A stretch of DNA of 64,000 nt from Vibrio fortis (GCF_024347475.1 NZ_AP025487.1:1488001-1552000); one strand, 5' to 3'; counted from the first letter of the stretch, positions 10,259 through 19,354 are shown. The notes: generated by a model not told the origin, from the letters alone. Numbers and translations are program-made.

Positions 10259-11287
10259 TTAACGGATTGGTGGAGCGTACATGAAGCCGCCCGCATTCCA
10301 TAGCGCGTTTACACCACGAGAGATCTGAAGTGGAGAACCTGTACCTACAGTACGTTCGAAGCTCTCACCGTAGTTACCCACTTGCTTGATAACTTGGTAA
10401 CCCCAGTCATCACGGATACCTAGGCCTTTACCTTTTGGTCCGTCAACACCAAGGATACGCTTGATGTTTGGATCTTTAGACTTAAGCATTTCGTCTGCAT
10501 TCTTAGATGTAATGCCGTACTCTTCTGCGTTAACCATTGCAGACAGTGTCCACTTAGCAACGTTGAACCATTTGTCATCGTCTTGACGAACTACAGGGCC
10601 TAGTGGCTCTTTAGAAATGATTTCTGGAAGTACTTCAGCAGACTTAGGATCTGCAAGATTTAGACGAAGTGCGTAAAGGCCAGACTGGTCTGTTGTAAGA
10701 ACGTCACAACGACCTGCGTCGAAACCTTTAGATGTTTGCGCAGCCGTATCAAATACCACTGGCTTATAAGACATACCGTTGTTACGGAAGTAGTCAGCAA
10801 GGTTAAGCTCTGTTGTTGTACCAGACTGAACACATACAGATGCGCCGTCTAGTTCTTTAGCACTCGTTAGGCCAAGATCTTTCTTAACCATAAAGCCTTG
10901 ACCATCGTAGTAGTTAACGCCTACGAAGTTCAGACCAAGTGCCGTATCACGGTGCAGCGTCCATGTCGTGTTACGTGACAGAACATCGATCTCACCCGAT
11001 TGTAGAGCCGTAAAACGCTCTTTAGCCGTTAGAGGTACGTATTTAACTTTGGTTTTATCACCGAGTACAGCCGCTGCAAGAGCTTGACAATACTCAACAT
11101 CAATTCCTTCCCATTCACCTTTTGAGTTAGGGTTAGAGAACCCTGGAAGACCTGTACTTACACCACAAGTAAGAAAGCCTTGAGATGTGACTTTGTCCAG
11201 AGTGCTTTCTGCCGCTGATGCAGATGTTGCCATCATTGCAGTTGATGCAGCTACTACTGAAGCAAGAAGTGTTAGTTTATTTGTCAT
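10259..11287 (-). CDS. aapJ: General L-amino acid-binding periplasmic protein AapJ
   Basis: The 342-residue precursor has a clear Sec signal peptide (KLTLLASVVAASTAMMA, cleavage after ATSASA). The mature protein is a family-3 solute-binding protein with two alpha/beta lobes. It delivers broad-range L-amino acids to AapQM. It is the first gene of the operon, preceded by a strong AAGGAAGGA ribosome-binding site. Confidence 0.93.
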   Translation of the reverse strand: MTNKLTLLASVVAASTAMMATSASAAESTLDKVTSQGFLTCGVSTGLPGFSNPNSKGEWEGIDVEYCQALAAAVLGDKTKVKYVPLTAKERFTALQSGEIDVLSRNTTWTLHRDTALGLNFVGVNYYDGQGFMVKKDLGLTSAKELDGASVCVQSGTTTELNLADYFRNNGMSYKPVVFDTAAQTSKGFDAGRCDVLTTDQSGLYALRLNLADPKSAEVLPEIISKEPLGPVVRQDDDKWFNVAKWTLSAMVNAEEYGITSKNADEMLKSKDPNIKRILGVDGPKGKGLGIRDDWGYQVIKQVGNYGESFERTVGTGSPLQISRGVNALWNAGGFMYAPPIR

Positions 11288-11777
11288 TTGTATCCTTCCT
11301 TGTTAAACCAGGTGACACCTGATACACGTGCTCGATTTGTGTTGTGCTTGCTGTGTTGCTTGTTTTTGTTACCTTTAAGCGCGGTTACTCAAATCATGGT
11401 TTGCATTTTGCAAATAACATTGTGTGCGATTTGAACAACTGTTTATAAGGTTAGGAAAGGATTTGCAGTTTCTCAAATGTATAATTTAAAAAGATTTTTG
11501 AGTGAAATCACAAATCCGGACACATTTAGAATGACCAAATGTTACGTGAATGTAAATAGTGCAAGGGCTCACACTGTTGGTGCAACGAGATTTAGGTTTC
11601 TAAATTCTTAATAGTCTAGCTGATTATCTTGTTTATGTGATTTTCTGTCGAAATTTTAACCTTAAGAAAATCTTAAATTTGGTGAAATATTATTTTAATT
11701 ATGCAAATGCACCTAGGATTATGCCCCAAATTTGGTAGCATGCATGAATAGTTATTAAAGAGGTCTCAAGGAAGAAA
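11288..11777. promoter_or_regulatory. 490-base divergent regulatory region of aapJ and the siroheme-synthase-like gene
   Basis: No gene is seen. The region is AT-rich and carries two compact palindromes that could be operators: CAGGTGaCACCTG at 11309-11321, inside the aapJ leader, and TTTGCAtttTGCAAA at 11400-11414. The length and palindromes suggest regulated divergent promoters. I cannot assign a regulator. Confidence 0.4.
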
Positions 11778-12716
11778 ATGCGTTACTTTCCAATGTTTTT
11801 AGACATCGAAAACAAACCGATTCTGGTTGTTGGTGGTGGCGAAGTTGCTTGTCGAAAAGTCGATAGTTTGCTTCGAGCTGGCGGCGATGTAACCCTTATA
11901 TCGCCGAAGGTTGAACCTTATTTAAAGCAGTTAATAGATGAAAATAAACTGCACTGGGTACAAAACTTCTACTCGTCACAAATGTTGTCGAGTCGATATT
12001 TACAAGTGTGGGCTACAACGGACAATCCTGAGCTTAATCATCAAGTGCATAGTGATGCAAAAAAAATGGGTATTTTGGTAAACGTGGTCGACGATCAACC
12101 ATACTGTGACTTTATTACCCCTTCAATGATTAACCGAGGAAGAATTCAAATCGCTATTTCGAGTGGCGGTGCTTCTCCGGTCTTAGTTCGCAATATTCGT
12201 GAAAAATTTGAGAGTTTATTACCACAGAATTTGGGTCTACTTGCTGACTTTGGCGCGTCAAAGCGCAACTCGATCAAAGATACGTTTCCTACAGTTGATG
12301 AACGTCGTAAGTTTTGGGAGCGTTTTCTGTCTTCACCTCGTATAGAACGCATCACGGAACGTGATGAACTAGAGAAGTTCTACCAAGAGTCACTAAAAGA
12401 AGAGGTCGATTCACTAGGGCAAGTGACTTGGATTGAGTTTGAGTCAGACGTTGAGCTTCTTTCAATCAAAGCGCTGCGCCTTATGCAGGAAGCAGAACTT
12501 GTTCTATATCCTGTTGACTGCCCATTTGAGTTTATCGACTTGTGTCGTCGTGACGCGGAACGCGAGCAATTTAAAGACAGTGGCGAGTTATCTACGAAGC
12601 TGATGAAGGCACGCAGTGAAAACTTGCGAGTGTGTGTTTTTGTACCGCCAAGCAGCGTCGAGTTTAATTTACTGATCGGTACTGACGTTAAGCTGGCTTC
12701 AGGTCGCAGTCTTTAA
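11778..12716 (+). CDS. Siroheme synthase-like protein: precorrin-2 dehydrogenase/ferrochelatase part plus truncated SUMT-like tail
   Basis: Residues 1-115 form a Met8/CysG NAD-binding domain (PILVVGGGEVACRKVDSLLRAGG) and residues 115-205 match the CysG dimerisation region (ISSGGASPVLVRNIREKFE). This would oxidise precorrin-2 and perhaps insert iron to make siroheme. Residues ~215-312 resemble only the start of the uroporphyrinogen-III methyltransferase domain (ELLSIKALRLMQEAELVLY, then CRRDAERE). The rest of the ~250-residue SUMT domain is missing, and its GxGPGDP loop is not recognisable. The ribosome-binding site AAGGAAG precedes the ATG. Methyltransferase activity must come from elsewhere. 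Confidence 0.8.
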   Translation: MRYFPMFLDIENKPILVVGGGEVACRKVDSLLRAGGDVTLISPKVEPYLKQLIDENKLHWVQNFYSSQMLSSRYLQVWATTDNPELNHQVHSDAKKMGILVNVVDDQPYCDFITPSMINRGRIQIAISSGGASPVLVRNIREKFESLLPQNLGLLADFGASKRNSIKDTFPTVDERRKFWERFLSSPRIERITERDELEKFYQESLKEEVDSLGQVTWIEFESDVELLSIKALRLMQEAELVLYPVDCPFEFIDLCRRDAEREQFKDSGELSTKLMKARSENLRVCVFVPPSSVEFNLLIGTDVKLASGRSL

Positions 12717-12764
12717 ACTGATGACGAGCTGTAGCAACTGAAACTACAGGCACTTAAAAATACA

Positions 12765-12799
12765 AAAGCCTCAATGCTAGTAAACATTGAGGCTTTTTT
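12765..12799. terminator. Bidirectional terminator between the siroheme-synthase-like gene and yajQ
   Basis: AAAGCCTCAATG (12765-12776) pairs with CATTGAGGCTTT (12785-12796), followed by a T-run on plus; the arm also ends in T-rich sequence on minus. It can serve both converging genes. Confidence 0.85.
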
Positions 12800-12816
12800 A
12801 TACGGCTAAACAAATA

Positions 12817-13299
12817 TTAGTCGCGGAAGTTATCAAACTGGAATGGTTGACCGAGTTCACCGTTTCGAACAAGTGCCATTACTGCTTGAAGATCGTCGCG
12901 CTTTTTACCTGTTACACGAACTTTTTCGCCTTGGATAGCAGCTTGAACTTTGATCTTGTTGTCTTTAATTAGCTTAACGATTTTTTTAGCAACTGGAGTC
13001 TCGATACCTTGCTTAAAGATAACGGTTTGGTGCCAGTATTTACCTGATTGGTCAGCTTTTTGAGATTCCATCGCTGATACATCAACGCCACGTTTCGTTA
13101 GGTTGCCACGAAGGATGTCACGAAGCTGTTTTAGTTGAAAATCGTGCTCTGCAGACAGCTTTACTGTTTCATCTTTGAATTCAAAGCTTGCTTCAACACC
13201 ACGGAAGTCGAAACGGGTCGCTAGTTCGCGGTTTGCGTTGTCCACCGCGTGACGCAGTTCAACAGTTTCGATCTCAGAGATAATATCAAATGAAGGCAT
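12817..13299 (-). CDS. yajQ: YajQ family cyclic-di-GMP/nucleotide-binding protein
   Basis: The 160 residues match the UPF0234/YajQ family over their whole length ([11 protein letters not shown] start, [33 protein letters not shown]). It has two ferredoxin-like domains. Family members bind nucleotides, and Xanthomonas/Pseudomonas homologues bind cyclic-di-GMP; the role in Vibrio is not established. It starts 10 bases after aroH, so the two are probably cotranscribed. AAGGAAC precedes the ATG. Confidence 0.92.
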   Translation of the reverse strand: MPSFDIISEIETVELRHAVDNANRELATRFDFRGVEASFEFKDETVKLSAEHDFQLKQLRDILRGNLTKRGVDVSAMESQKADQSGKYWHQTVIFKQGIETPVAKKIVKLIKDNKIKVQAAIQGEKVRVTGKKRDDLQAVMALVRNGELGQPFQFDNFRD

Positions 13300-13309
13300 G
13301 GTTAGTTCC

Positions 13310-14368
13310 TTAAGCTAAGTTTCTATCTTTAATTGCAGTTGCAAGCAGTTCAAGCATGCTCGCAGTATCGTCCCAGCTTAGGCATGGGTCGGTGATTGAC
13401 TTACCATACTCTAAGTTGTTGATGTCTTTCATCGACTGATTGCCTTCTTCAATGAAGCTCTCAGCCATGATACCTGCTATTTGATTCTTACCAGACTTGA
13501 TTTGCTCACAAATGTCTTTAGCAACATCAAGTTGTTTACGGTGTTGTTTCTGACAGTTAGCGTGACTAAAGTCGACAACAAGACGTTGTGGTAGGTCAAA
13601 CTCAGCCAGTTGTTGGCATGCTTGATCAACAGATTCAGCGTCGAAGTTAGGACCTTTGTCACCACCACGTAGAATAACGTGACCGTATGGGTTACCTGAA
13701 GTACGGTAAACAGTCATACGACCATTTTTATCTGGTGAATAGAAGTAGTGAGAAGCTTGTGAAGCACGGATCGCGTCGATAGCAATCTTAATGTTGCCGT
13801 TAGTTGCGTTCTTGAAACCAACAGGGCAAGAAAGAGCTGAAGCCATCTCACGGTGAATCTGTGACTCAGTAGTACGAGCACCAATCGCGCCCCAAGTGAT
13901 CAGGTCTGCGATGTATTGGCCAGTGATCATATCCAAAAACTCAGTCGCTGTAGCGAGGCCAAGCTTATTGATATCTAGCAAAAGCTTACGCGCTTTATTT
14001 AGACCAGCTTCTAGTGCATAAGAACCATCCAGGTTTGGATCGGTAATCAGACCTTTCCAGCCAACAACAGTACGTGGCTTTTCAAAGTAGGTTCTCATTA
14101 CGACGAATAGCTCGTCTTTGTATTGCTCTTGAATTTTGCTTAAGCGTTCAGCGTAATCTAACGCTGCGTCAGTGTCGTGCACAGAACAAGGGCCAACGAT
14201 GACGAGCAGACGATCGTCGCGTCCAGTGAGAATGTCTTCGATTTGGCGGCGAGAGTTTGCAATGCGCTCAGCAACGTCGTCAGTGATTGGGTGTGCGTTG
14301 CCTAATTCGGCAGGAGTTGGCATTGGCCCAAGTGCTTGGGTTCTCAACTCATCAGTTTTTAATGGCAT
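13310..14368 (-). CDS. aroH: 3-deoxy-7-phosphoheptulonate synthase, AroH-like
   Basis: The 352-residue class I DAHP synthase condenses PEP and erythrose-4-phosphate at the entry of the shikimate pathway. Motifs include [42 protein letters not shown] and the metal-binding [11 protein letters not shown]. The wording TDELRT at the N-terminus, [12 protein letters not shown] and [10 protein letters not shown] match E. coli AroH (Trp-sensitive isozyme) better than AroF or AroG. I saw no TrpR operator or Trp-rich leader upstream, so regulation may differ from E. coli. Confidence 0.88.
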   Translation of the reverse strand: MPLKTDELRTQALGPMPTPAELGNAHPITDDVAERIANSRRQIEDILTGRDDRLLVIVGPCSVHDTDAALDYAERLSKIQEQYKDELFVVMRTYFEKPRTVVGWKGLITDPNLDGSYALEAGLNKARKLLLDINKLGLATATEFLDMITGQYIADLITWGAIGARTTESQIHREMASALSCPVGFKNATNGNIKIAIDAIRASQASHYFYSPDKNGRMTVYRTSGNPYGHVILRGGDKGPNFDAESVDQACQQLAEFDLPQRLVVDFSHANCQKQHRKQLDVAKDICEQIKSGKNQIAGIMAESFIEEGNQSMKDINNLEYGKSITDPCLSWDDTASMLELLATAIKDRNLA

Positions 14369-14384
14369 GTGATAGCTTTTTATT

Positions 14385-14513
14385 CTATTGCGAAGCAGTA
14401 AAGATAACGGAATTAACCGGAGGAATAAACTCCCTTAGGTCAAAGTTATCTCGGATATTGGTAATATTCTTAGATTTATCAGTTTGCTTGGAGGTATTGT
14501 GTAGGGCAGACAT
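14385..14513 (-). CDS. Possible 42-codon open frame just upstream of aroH
   Basis: An ATG-started frame of 42 codons ends 16 bases before the aroH start and runs in the same direction. It has no tryptophan codon, so it is not a classical attenuation leader peptide, and no clear ribosome-binding site. It may be chance or a leader ORF affecting aroH translation. Confidence 0.15.
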   Translation of the reverse strand: MSALHNTSKQTDKSKNITNIRDNFDLREFIPPVNSVIFTASQ

Positions 14514-14634
14514 ACACTGAAACAAAGCGAATCAGAGAGTAAGAAACGTTAGGTCTCTTTTTTGTAACATTTTTTTGACATTCAAACGCGTGTTGGGTTA
14601 ACTGGTCTGACAACTAAAAAGCAAGGACGCAGTA

Positions 14635-15114
14635 ATGTTATCCCCACTTCAGAAAGCTAACTTTTATCTCAATATGTTTGGTTTTTTCAAAGTGCCTTTA
14701 ATTTGGCTATGTAGACCAAAACTGTTGGCGTTAGATGACTCTCATGTAGAAGTAAAAATCCCTTTAAAGAGAAGAACCAAAAATCATCTCAATAGTATGT
14801 ATTTTGGCGTCCTTGCTGTAGGGGCTGATGTCGCCGGTGGCTTTCTAGCAATGAGTAAGTCTCAGCAGCAAGGAGAGAAGATCTCATTGGCTTTTAAGGA
14901 AGTGAGTGGTCAGTTTTTAAAAAGGCCAGAAGGTGACGTGCATTTTACATGTCGTGATGGTGGTCTGATTAACGATATGTTGGCCGAGACAATGAAAACC
15001 GGAGAAAGAGTCAATCAGCCCGTAACGATTATTGCTACTTGCCCATCACTGCATGGCGATGAGCCGATGGCAGAGTTTATTTTAACGCTCTCGATTAAAA
15101 AGGTCAGCCGTTAA
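14635..15114 (+). CDS. DUF4442 hotdog-fold protein (thioesterase-like)
   Basis: The 159-residue protein resembles the DUF4442/PaaI-type hotdog fold: an amphipathic N-terminal helix, the PLKRRTKNHLNSMYFG segment corresponding to the NHxGs/t active-site helix region, and a following GADVAGGFLA strand-helix. Relatives are acyl-CoA thioesterases. The start is supported by AAGGA seven bases upstream. Substrate cannot be deduced. It is a single gene, divergent from aroH. Confidence 0.75.
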   Translation: MLSPLQKANFYLNMFGFFKVPLIWLCRPKLLALDDSHVEVKIPLKRRTKNHLNSMYFGVLAVGADVAGGFLAMSKSQQQGEKISLAFKEVSGQFLKRPEGDVHFTCRDGGLINDMLAETMKTGERVNQPVTIIATCPSLHGDEPMAEFILTLSIKKVSR

Positions 15115-15124
15115 GCTGACCTTT
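15100..15124 (+). terminator. Intrinsic terminator overlapping the stop of the DUF4442 gene
   Basis: AAGGTCAGC (15100-15108) and GCTGACCTT (15115-15123) form a stem whose loop contains the TAA stop codon. The T-run is short. Confidence 0.6.
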
Positions 15125-15181
15125 ATGCTTCACACTTAGGTATAACTTTCTCCAAGTGACTTGGTCACATAGAGGTGACTG

Positions 15182-16534
15182 CTAGACTTGGGTGATCTCT
15201 TCAATATCGACGATCTTTGATCGGTTCATAACGATTTTCCAACGATAATAGGTTGGTTCGCTATCATGATTGTTCTCTTTGATGATTAGGTTCAGTAGGT
15301 GACGTTTTTCGACCGATTCACGACTGACCTGTCCGTCATTCAAGCGATAAACCTTGTTTGAACCTTTATCCATTAAACGCGTTAGTGCCCTTAAGCTGAT
15401 TGAGAGTGTCTCACGCGTCTCTTCGTAACCACTCATAAAAGTTGATGTCGACATCTCTGTATGGGAACGATAGTGGAGGATCTGCTCCTCACGTTGCACA
15501 ACACGTTTTTTGCGGATTGCTTGAATACGGTCTGCGAGTTTTGAAAAGTTCGTGTAATCCAGCCATTCAAGTTTGTGTCCAACGACTTTCTTCGTTGTCG
15601 GATCAAGGTAGCGGCGTTTCCATTTTGGTTTCCCTTTGCGAATCCAACGCCAAAGTATGTCACGCAAGTCATCTTTGAAGATCTCACGTAATGCATAAAT
15701 GAATGACATAGCAACAATAAACGAGGCGGTAATTTCTCCGAGGAAATCTCGAGCTAGAATAACCGTGGTGGTTACAAATACCATCACTAAGCCAGTAGCA
15801 ATGCCTTTAACGGCACGCTTGACGTTGTTGCCCATCGAAACGGCTTTTTCTTGAAGTACAATCGGGTGTTCGATAAGACGGCGTAATAAACGCATTTTGT
15901 TACTCAATCGAGTCACATCTTCACGAACTTTAGCCGAATTGTATCGATTGAGTTTTCGGTGTGCGGTCTCTTTTTCACACAGAGCGATCAAGCGTTCTTT
16001 AATCGTTGAGTATTCACTGCCTCTAGGCATATGAGAGATCAGCGATAAGAACTTTTGTTCAGTATACCAAGAGAGGTAGTTATCGATGTTGGCGTAGTAG
16101 CGCTTTAAGTTTTCTTCATATGGAATGCTTCGACGAAGCTTTTTAAGGATATCAAGAGCAAGCTCGATCACCTCATCTACTTCATCTGACGTGACCGTGT
16201 CACTATCATTCTTGTTCAGGCTAGACACCGCCTTATCTAGAGCAATCACATACTGATAGGCGAACAAACTTAGACTAACACGGTATTGAGTCGTTGAGAG
16301 GCGCCCACGTTTTGCGAGACGACTGTGAACAAGAGGCAATAGTGTTTTATCACTGTAGTAAGCGCGTTTCTGCGTAATAGAGCTATAGAAAAATGCGCTC
16401 TCAGAGAGGACTTCTGGTGTCAGTCCGAGTTCACCGGGAACAAAGAGATACACGTCCATGTCGAGTTTTTTGGTCTTGGCCATTGCATGGTTTATTTTTA
16501 GTGTAATCGCGTCTTGTTTATCAACGGTGATCAA
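15182..16534 (-). CDS. Conserved hypothetical membrane protein
   Basis: I do not recognise a named family. From the chosen start the protein is about 450 residues. The N-terminal ~250 residues are helical and basic. One or two membrane helices follow (GIATGLVMVFVTTTVILA and EITASFIVAMSFIYALREI), then a basic region (WRWIRKGKPKWKRRYLDP) and a charged C-terminal half. The frame can be extended to a TTG at 16609, but a promoter-like TTATAC lies there. A TTG at 16534 with GAGGA eight bases upstream is preferred; the ATG at 16483 (MAKTKKLD) is also possible. It diverges from the CvfB-like gene. Confidence 0.7.
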   Translation of the reverse strand: MITVDKQDAITLKINHAMAKTKKLDMDVYLFVPGELGLTPEVLSESAFFYSSITQKRAYYSDKTLLPLVHSRLAKRGRLSTTQYRVSLSLFAYQYVIALDKAVSSLNKNDSDTVTSDEVDEVIELALDILKKLRRSIPYEENLKRYYANIDNYLSWYTEQKFLSLISHMPRGSEYSTIKERLIALCEKETAHRKLNRYNSAKVREDVTRLSNKMRLLRRLIEHPIVLQEKAVSMGNNVKRAVKGIATGLVMVFVTTTVILARDFLGEITASFIVAMSFIYALREIFKDDLRDILWRWIRKGKPKWKRRYLDPTTKKVVGHKLEWLDYTNFSKLADRIQAIRKKRVVQREEQILHYRSHTEMSTSTFMSGYEETRETLSISLRALTRLMDKGSNKVYRLNDGQVSRESVEKRHLLNLIIKENNHDSEPTYYRWKIVMNRSKIVDIEEITQV

Positions 16535-16631
16535 CGAAAGTTCCTCTAGTGTAAAAATATGAATGAAACTAGCGAAAGCATAACAGAGATCACGTATAAT
16601 CTCTGCCAAATTTAATGTAGAGACAATTTTG

Positions 16632-17471
16632 ATGATTAATATTGGTCAAATAAACAACTTAGAAGTAGTAAAACAAGCAGATTTCGGTGTATTCCTTGAC
16701 GCAAGCGATTATGGAACCGTGTTGCTACCAAAGAAGTTTACTCCTGAAGGCGTTGAAATTGGTCAAAAATTAGATGTGCTGCTTTACATCGATTCAGATA
16801 ATCAGATTGCAGCAACTACAGAAACTCCAATTGCACAAGTGGGCGAGTGGGGTTTGATGCAAGTAGAAGGCGTGAACAGTACGGGTGCTTTCGTTAACTG
16901 GGGTATCAAAGGTAAAGACCTGTTGGTACCATTTAGTGAACAGCGTGGTCGCCTGCATGAAGGTCAATCTATTCTTGTTTACGTGTATATTGATAAAGCG
17001 TCTAGCCGTATTGTAGGCACAACGAAATTTAACAAGCTACTAGATAACACACCGGCAAACTACAAGCGTAACCAGCAAGTTGATTTGATCATTGCTGAGC
17101 GCAGCCAACTGGGTTACAAAGCAATCGTAAACGGCGAACACTGGGGGATGATTTTCCCATCAGATGTAATTGGCAAACTTTTCATCGGTAAAACACTGAA
17201 AGGATACATCAAGAACATCCGCGAAGAAGACGGCAAAATCGACCTGTCTTTGCAGAAAGTGGGTGTGGCTAAGATGGACGATTTGAGTGTTAAGATTCTC
17301 GATCTCTTAGAGAAAAAAGGCGGTTTCTTACCGCTGAATGATAAGTCTTCACCAGATGCTATCTTCTCTGCTTTCCGTACCAGTAAGGGTACATTCAAGA
17401 AAACGATCGGCGGCTTATACAAAGCGGGTAAAATCTCGATTGATAAAGAAGGCATTACTTTAGTTAAGTAA
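16632..17471 (+). CDS. CvfB/YitL-family S1 RNA-binding protein
   Basis: The protein is 279 residues from the ATG. It carries tandem S1-like OB-fold domains (FGVFLDASDYGTVLLPKKF near the start; VNSTGAFVNWGIKGKDLLVP; a third at GYIKNIREEDGKIDLSLQ) and a C-terminal winged helix (DAIFSAFRTSKGTFKKTIGGLYKAGKI within 347-395 bases of the end). This matches the CvfB/YitL architecture of S1-S1-S1-WH. Staphylococcal CvfB binds RNA and affects virulence gene expression; the Vibrio role is unknown. The frame has TTG directly before ATG; the ATG is taken. Confidence 0.88.
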   Translation: MINIGQINNLEVVKQADFGVFLDASDYGTVLLPKKFTPEGVEIGQKLDVLLYIDSDNQIAATTETPIAQVGEWGLMQVEGVNSTGAFVNWGIKGKDLLVPFSEQRGRLHEGQSILVYVYIDKASSRIVGTTKFNKLLDNTPANYKRNQQVDLIIAERSQLGYKAIVNGEHWGMIFPSDVIGKLFIGKTLKGYIKNIREEDGKIDLSLQKVGVAKMDDLSVKILDLLEKKGGFLPLNDKSSPDAIFSAFRTSKGTFKKTIGGLYKAGKISIDKEGITLVK

Positions 17472-17513
17472 CGCACTTTGTTTAGATAGGACTTATTTAA
17501 GTTCGTGTTTGTG

Positions 17514-17540
17514 AAGGAGCTCTTTATGGGCTCCTTTTTG
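17514..17540 (+). terminator. Intrinsic terminator of the CvfB-like gene
   Basis: AAGGAGC (17514-17520) pairs with GCTCCTT (17530-17536), followed by TTT on the plus strand. Confidence 0.8.
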
Positions 17541-17552
17541 TTTGTCACAAAA

Positions 17553-17638
17553 CAAAAAAAAGCCCAAACGTTCCTGTCCGGGCTTAGGGGAAAGGGCTCC
17601 GAGGAGCCGACGCTTACAGCGCTATTTATCTGTCTGAT
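17553..17638 (-). ncRNA. Candidate trans-acting small RNA
   Basis: On the minus strand, a TAAACT -10-like hexamer (17645-17650) is followed by about 86 nt. These contain a GGCTCC/GGAGCC hairpin (17595-17608), an unpaired CCCTTTCCCCT stretch that could pair with Shine-Dalgarno sequences, and a terminal hairpin AAGCCC/GGGCTT (17560-17565, 17580-17585) ending in eight T. The neighbouring rsmF transcript is terminated separately at 17785-17830, and the cvfB transcript points the other way. This T-run therefore needs its own transcript. This is inference from structure only; I could not match it to a named sRNA. Confidence 0.4.
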
Positions 17639-17784
17639 AGGTCAAGTTTAGTCGATTTTTACCAAATGGCGATTTATTCCCTTTAAAAGCAGATATATTT
17701 ATTAATAGTTTTAATAACAGTAGCATTTGACGATATGCATCAGAGTTACTGTTGAATCATCGTACCTCGCTCTGATAGAAACGA

Positions 17785-17830
17785 AAAAGCCCGATATCAC
17801 ATCAAAATAAGAGTGAAATATCGGGCTTTT
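17785..17830 (-). terminator. Intrinsic terminator of rsmF
   Basis: AAAAGCCCGATAT (17785-17797) pairs with ATATCGGGCTTTT (17818-17830). The minus strand ends in five T. It lies 20 bases past the rsmF stop. Confidence 0.85.
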
Positions 17831-17849
17831 ATGGTTTTATGCTTAGGAG

Positions 17850-19271
17850 TTAGAACAAGTTTTTATCTCGAACTAATTCTCGTGGGAGGCCGTTTTTAAT
17901 TCGGTTGCCGACCCATTTCCCAAGGCCAATTATTGCGCCTTCAAACTTAACAAGAACTTCACCTTTACCTGATAAACTTTCAGGGCGAACGTCACGTCCC
18001 ATGAACCACTCACGAGCATCTTCAATGGTAAGCTCAACGACATTCGATTCGTTTCCTTTAGCCAAGGATGTTGCGACTTGATGCTGCCAGCGATAGCCTT
18101 TCTTATGTGTCTCGGCGATCTTGATGCCCATGCGCGAGAATCGTAGCTCACCAATCATAGGCTCAAGTGCAGCCGGGAATAACCACACATCCTTGTCGCG
18201 TAGCCAAACCTGAGCGTCTGTTGGTAGTGAGATATCCAAAGCAGTATTGAGGTGATCCTCAACTTCTTGTTGTATTTTTTTCGACGCTTTTTCAAATGGG
18301 AATTTACCCATGCGTTTTTTCACCTGAGGTGGCGTCACAGAAGCCACTTTGCGTATACGAGCCACGAAGAAACCTTCTGAATCGTATACTTGTGGGAAGA
18401 TATGTAGGAATCCTTCTTCAGTTAGGGTCGCTTTGGCATCCTCGAATAAACCTTCAAGAGACTCGAACTCCACGGCATCACCAAAGGTTTCTTTTAAGTG
18501 GTGACAAACTTGTTGGTTCTCTTCTGTACTCAGAGTACATGTTGAATAAACCAGAACCCCATCGGTTTTAAGTGCATGGAAAGCACTCTCAATCAAATCT
18601 TTTTGTGTGTTCGCGATATCGACTACTGAGTCGTAGGTCCAGTTTTTCATCGCGTCTGCATCTTTGCGTACAGTACCTTCTCCAGAGCATGGCGCGTCGA
18701 GCAAAACTGCATCAAAGGTCTCTGGTAACCAGCCACCAAATACACGGCCATCAAAGTTACTCAACGCCGCGTTGCGAACACCACAGCGTTCGATGTTAGC
18801 ATGAAGGACTTTTACACGACTTGCTGCGTATTCGTTGGCAACCAGAACGCCTTCGTTATTCATTAAAGCAGCGATCTGTGTTGTTTTAGAGCCTGGCGCC
18901 GCCGCGGTATCCAGAACAGCACTATATTCTTCATTTCCAAAGAACAGTGCTGAAGGTGGCATCATAGAGCTGGCTTCTTGAATGTAGAAAAGACCAGACA
19001 TATGCTCAGATGTATTTCCAAGTGGAACTACACTCTCATCTGCTGTGATCCAAAATCCAGTATCACACCATGGCACCGCTTCTAGTTCCCAGCCTTTGTC
19101 TTTTGCACGCGCTAAGAAGTCTTCAACACTGATCTTAAGTGTGTTGACTCGAATGCTTTTGCGTAGTGGTTTTTGGCATGACTCGATAAATGAAGCCATG
19201 TCCAGATGACTCGGCATAAAGGTTTCGATGTGAGTAAGAAACTCTTTGGGGATATAGACGTTAGCGTGCAA
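17850..19271 (-). CDS. rsmF: 16S rRNA m5C1407 methyltransferase RsmF
   Basis: From the chosen TTG the protein is 473 residues. It has the RsmF N-terminus (VYIPKEFLTHIETFMPSHLD), the RKSIRVNTLKISVEDFL segment, the SAM domain (LDTAAAPGSKTTQIAALMNN), the catalytic DAPCSGEGTVRKD and STCTLSTEENQ cysteine motifs, and the C-terminal PUA-like region. It methylates C1407 of 16S rRNA. The reading frame stays open to 19376, but that region contains the letB terminator and gives no family similarity. TTG at 19271 therefore fits the family N-terminus best. It follows letAB as in enterics. Confidence 0.92.
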   Translation of the reverse strand: MHANVYIPKEFLTHIETFMPSHLDMASFIESCQKPLRKSIRVNTLKISVEDFLARAKDKGWELEAVPWCDTGFWITADESVVPLGNTSEHMSGLFYIQEASSMMPPSALFFGNEEYSAVLDTAAAPGSKTTQIAALMNNEGVLVANEYAASRVKVLHANIERCGVRNAALSNFDGRVFGGWLPETFDAVLLDAPCSGEGTVRKDADAMKNWTYDSVVDIANTQKDLIESAFHALKTDGVLVYSTCTLSTEENQQVCHHLKETFGDAVEFESLEGLFEDAKATLTEEGFLHIFPQVYDSEGFFVARIRKVASVTPPQVKKRMGKFPFEKASKKIQQEVEDHLNTALDISLPTDAQVWLRDKDVWLFPAALEPMIGELRFSRMGIKIAETHKKGYRWQHQVATSLAKGNESNVVELTIEDAREWFMGRDVRPESLSGKGEVLVKFEGAIIGLGKWVGNRIKNGLPRELVRDKNLF

Positions 19272-19354
19272 GGGTTTATCTCGGCTGTGACTTGAATGCG
19301 ACAAGTTTAAAGCAAAAAGGGTGAGTGCTAAACCACAATTGACCCAGATAATAA

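Larger units (their letters stand above)
17472..17849. other. 378-base intergenic region with two terminators and a candidate small RNA
   Basis: No protein gene fits. The region holds the cvfB terminator (plus), a T-run hairpin pointing the other way with a promoter-like element upstream (candidate small RNA), and the rsmF terminator. The remainder, about 17650-17780, is AT-rich with no further structure seen. Confidence 0.6.

Noticed and set aside
14369-14560. Search for a TrpR operator or TyrR box upstream of aroH.
   Set aside because: No sequence close to CTAGTTAACTAG or to TGTAAA-N6-TTTACA was found.
15156-15168. GTGACTTGGTCAC as a matS site.
   Set aside because: Arms fit, but both constrained central positions (R and Y) are wrong (11 of 13), so it is weaker than the sites reported.
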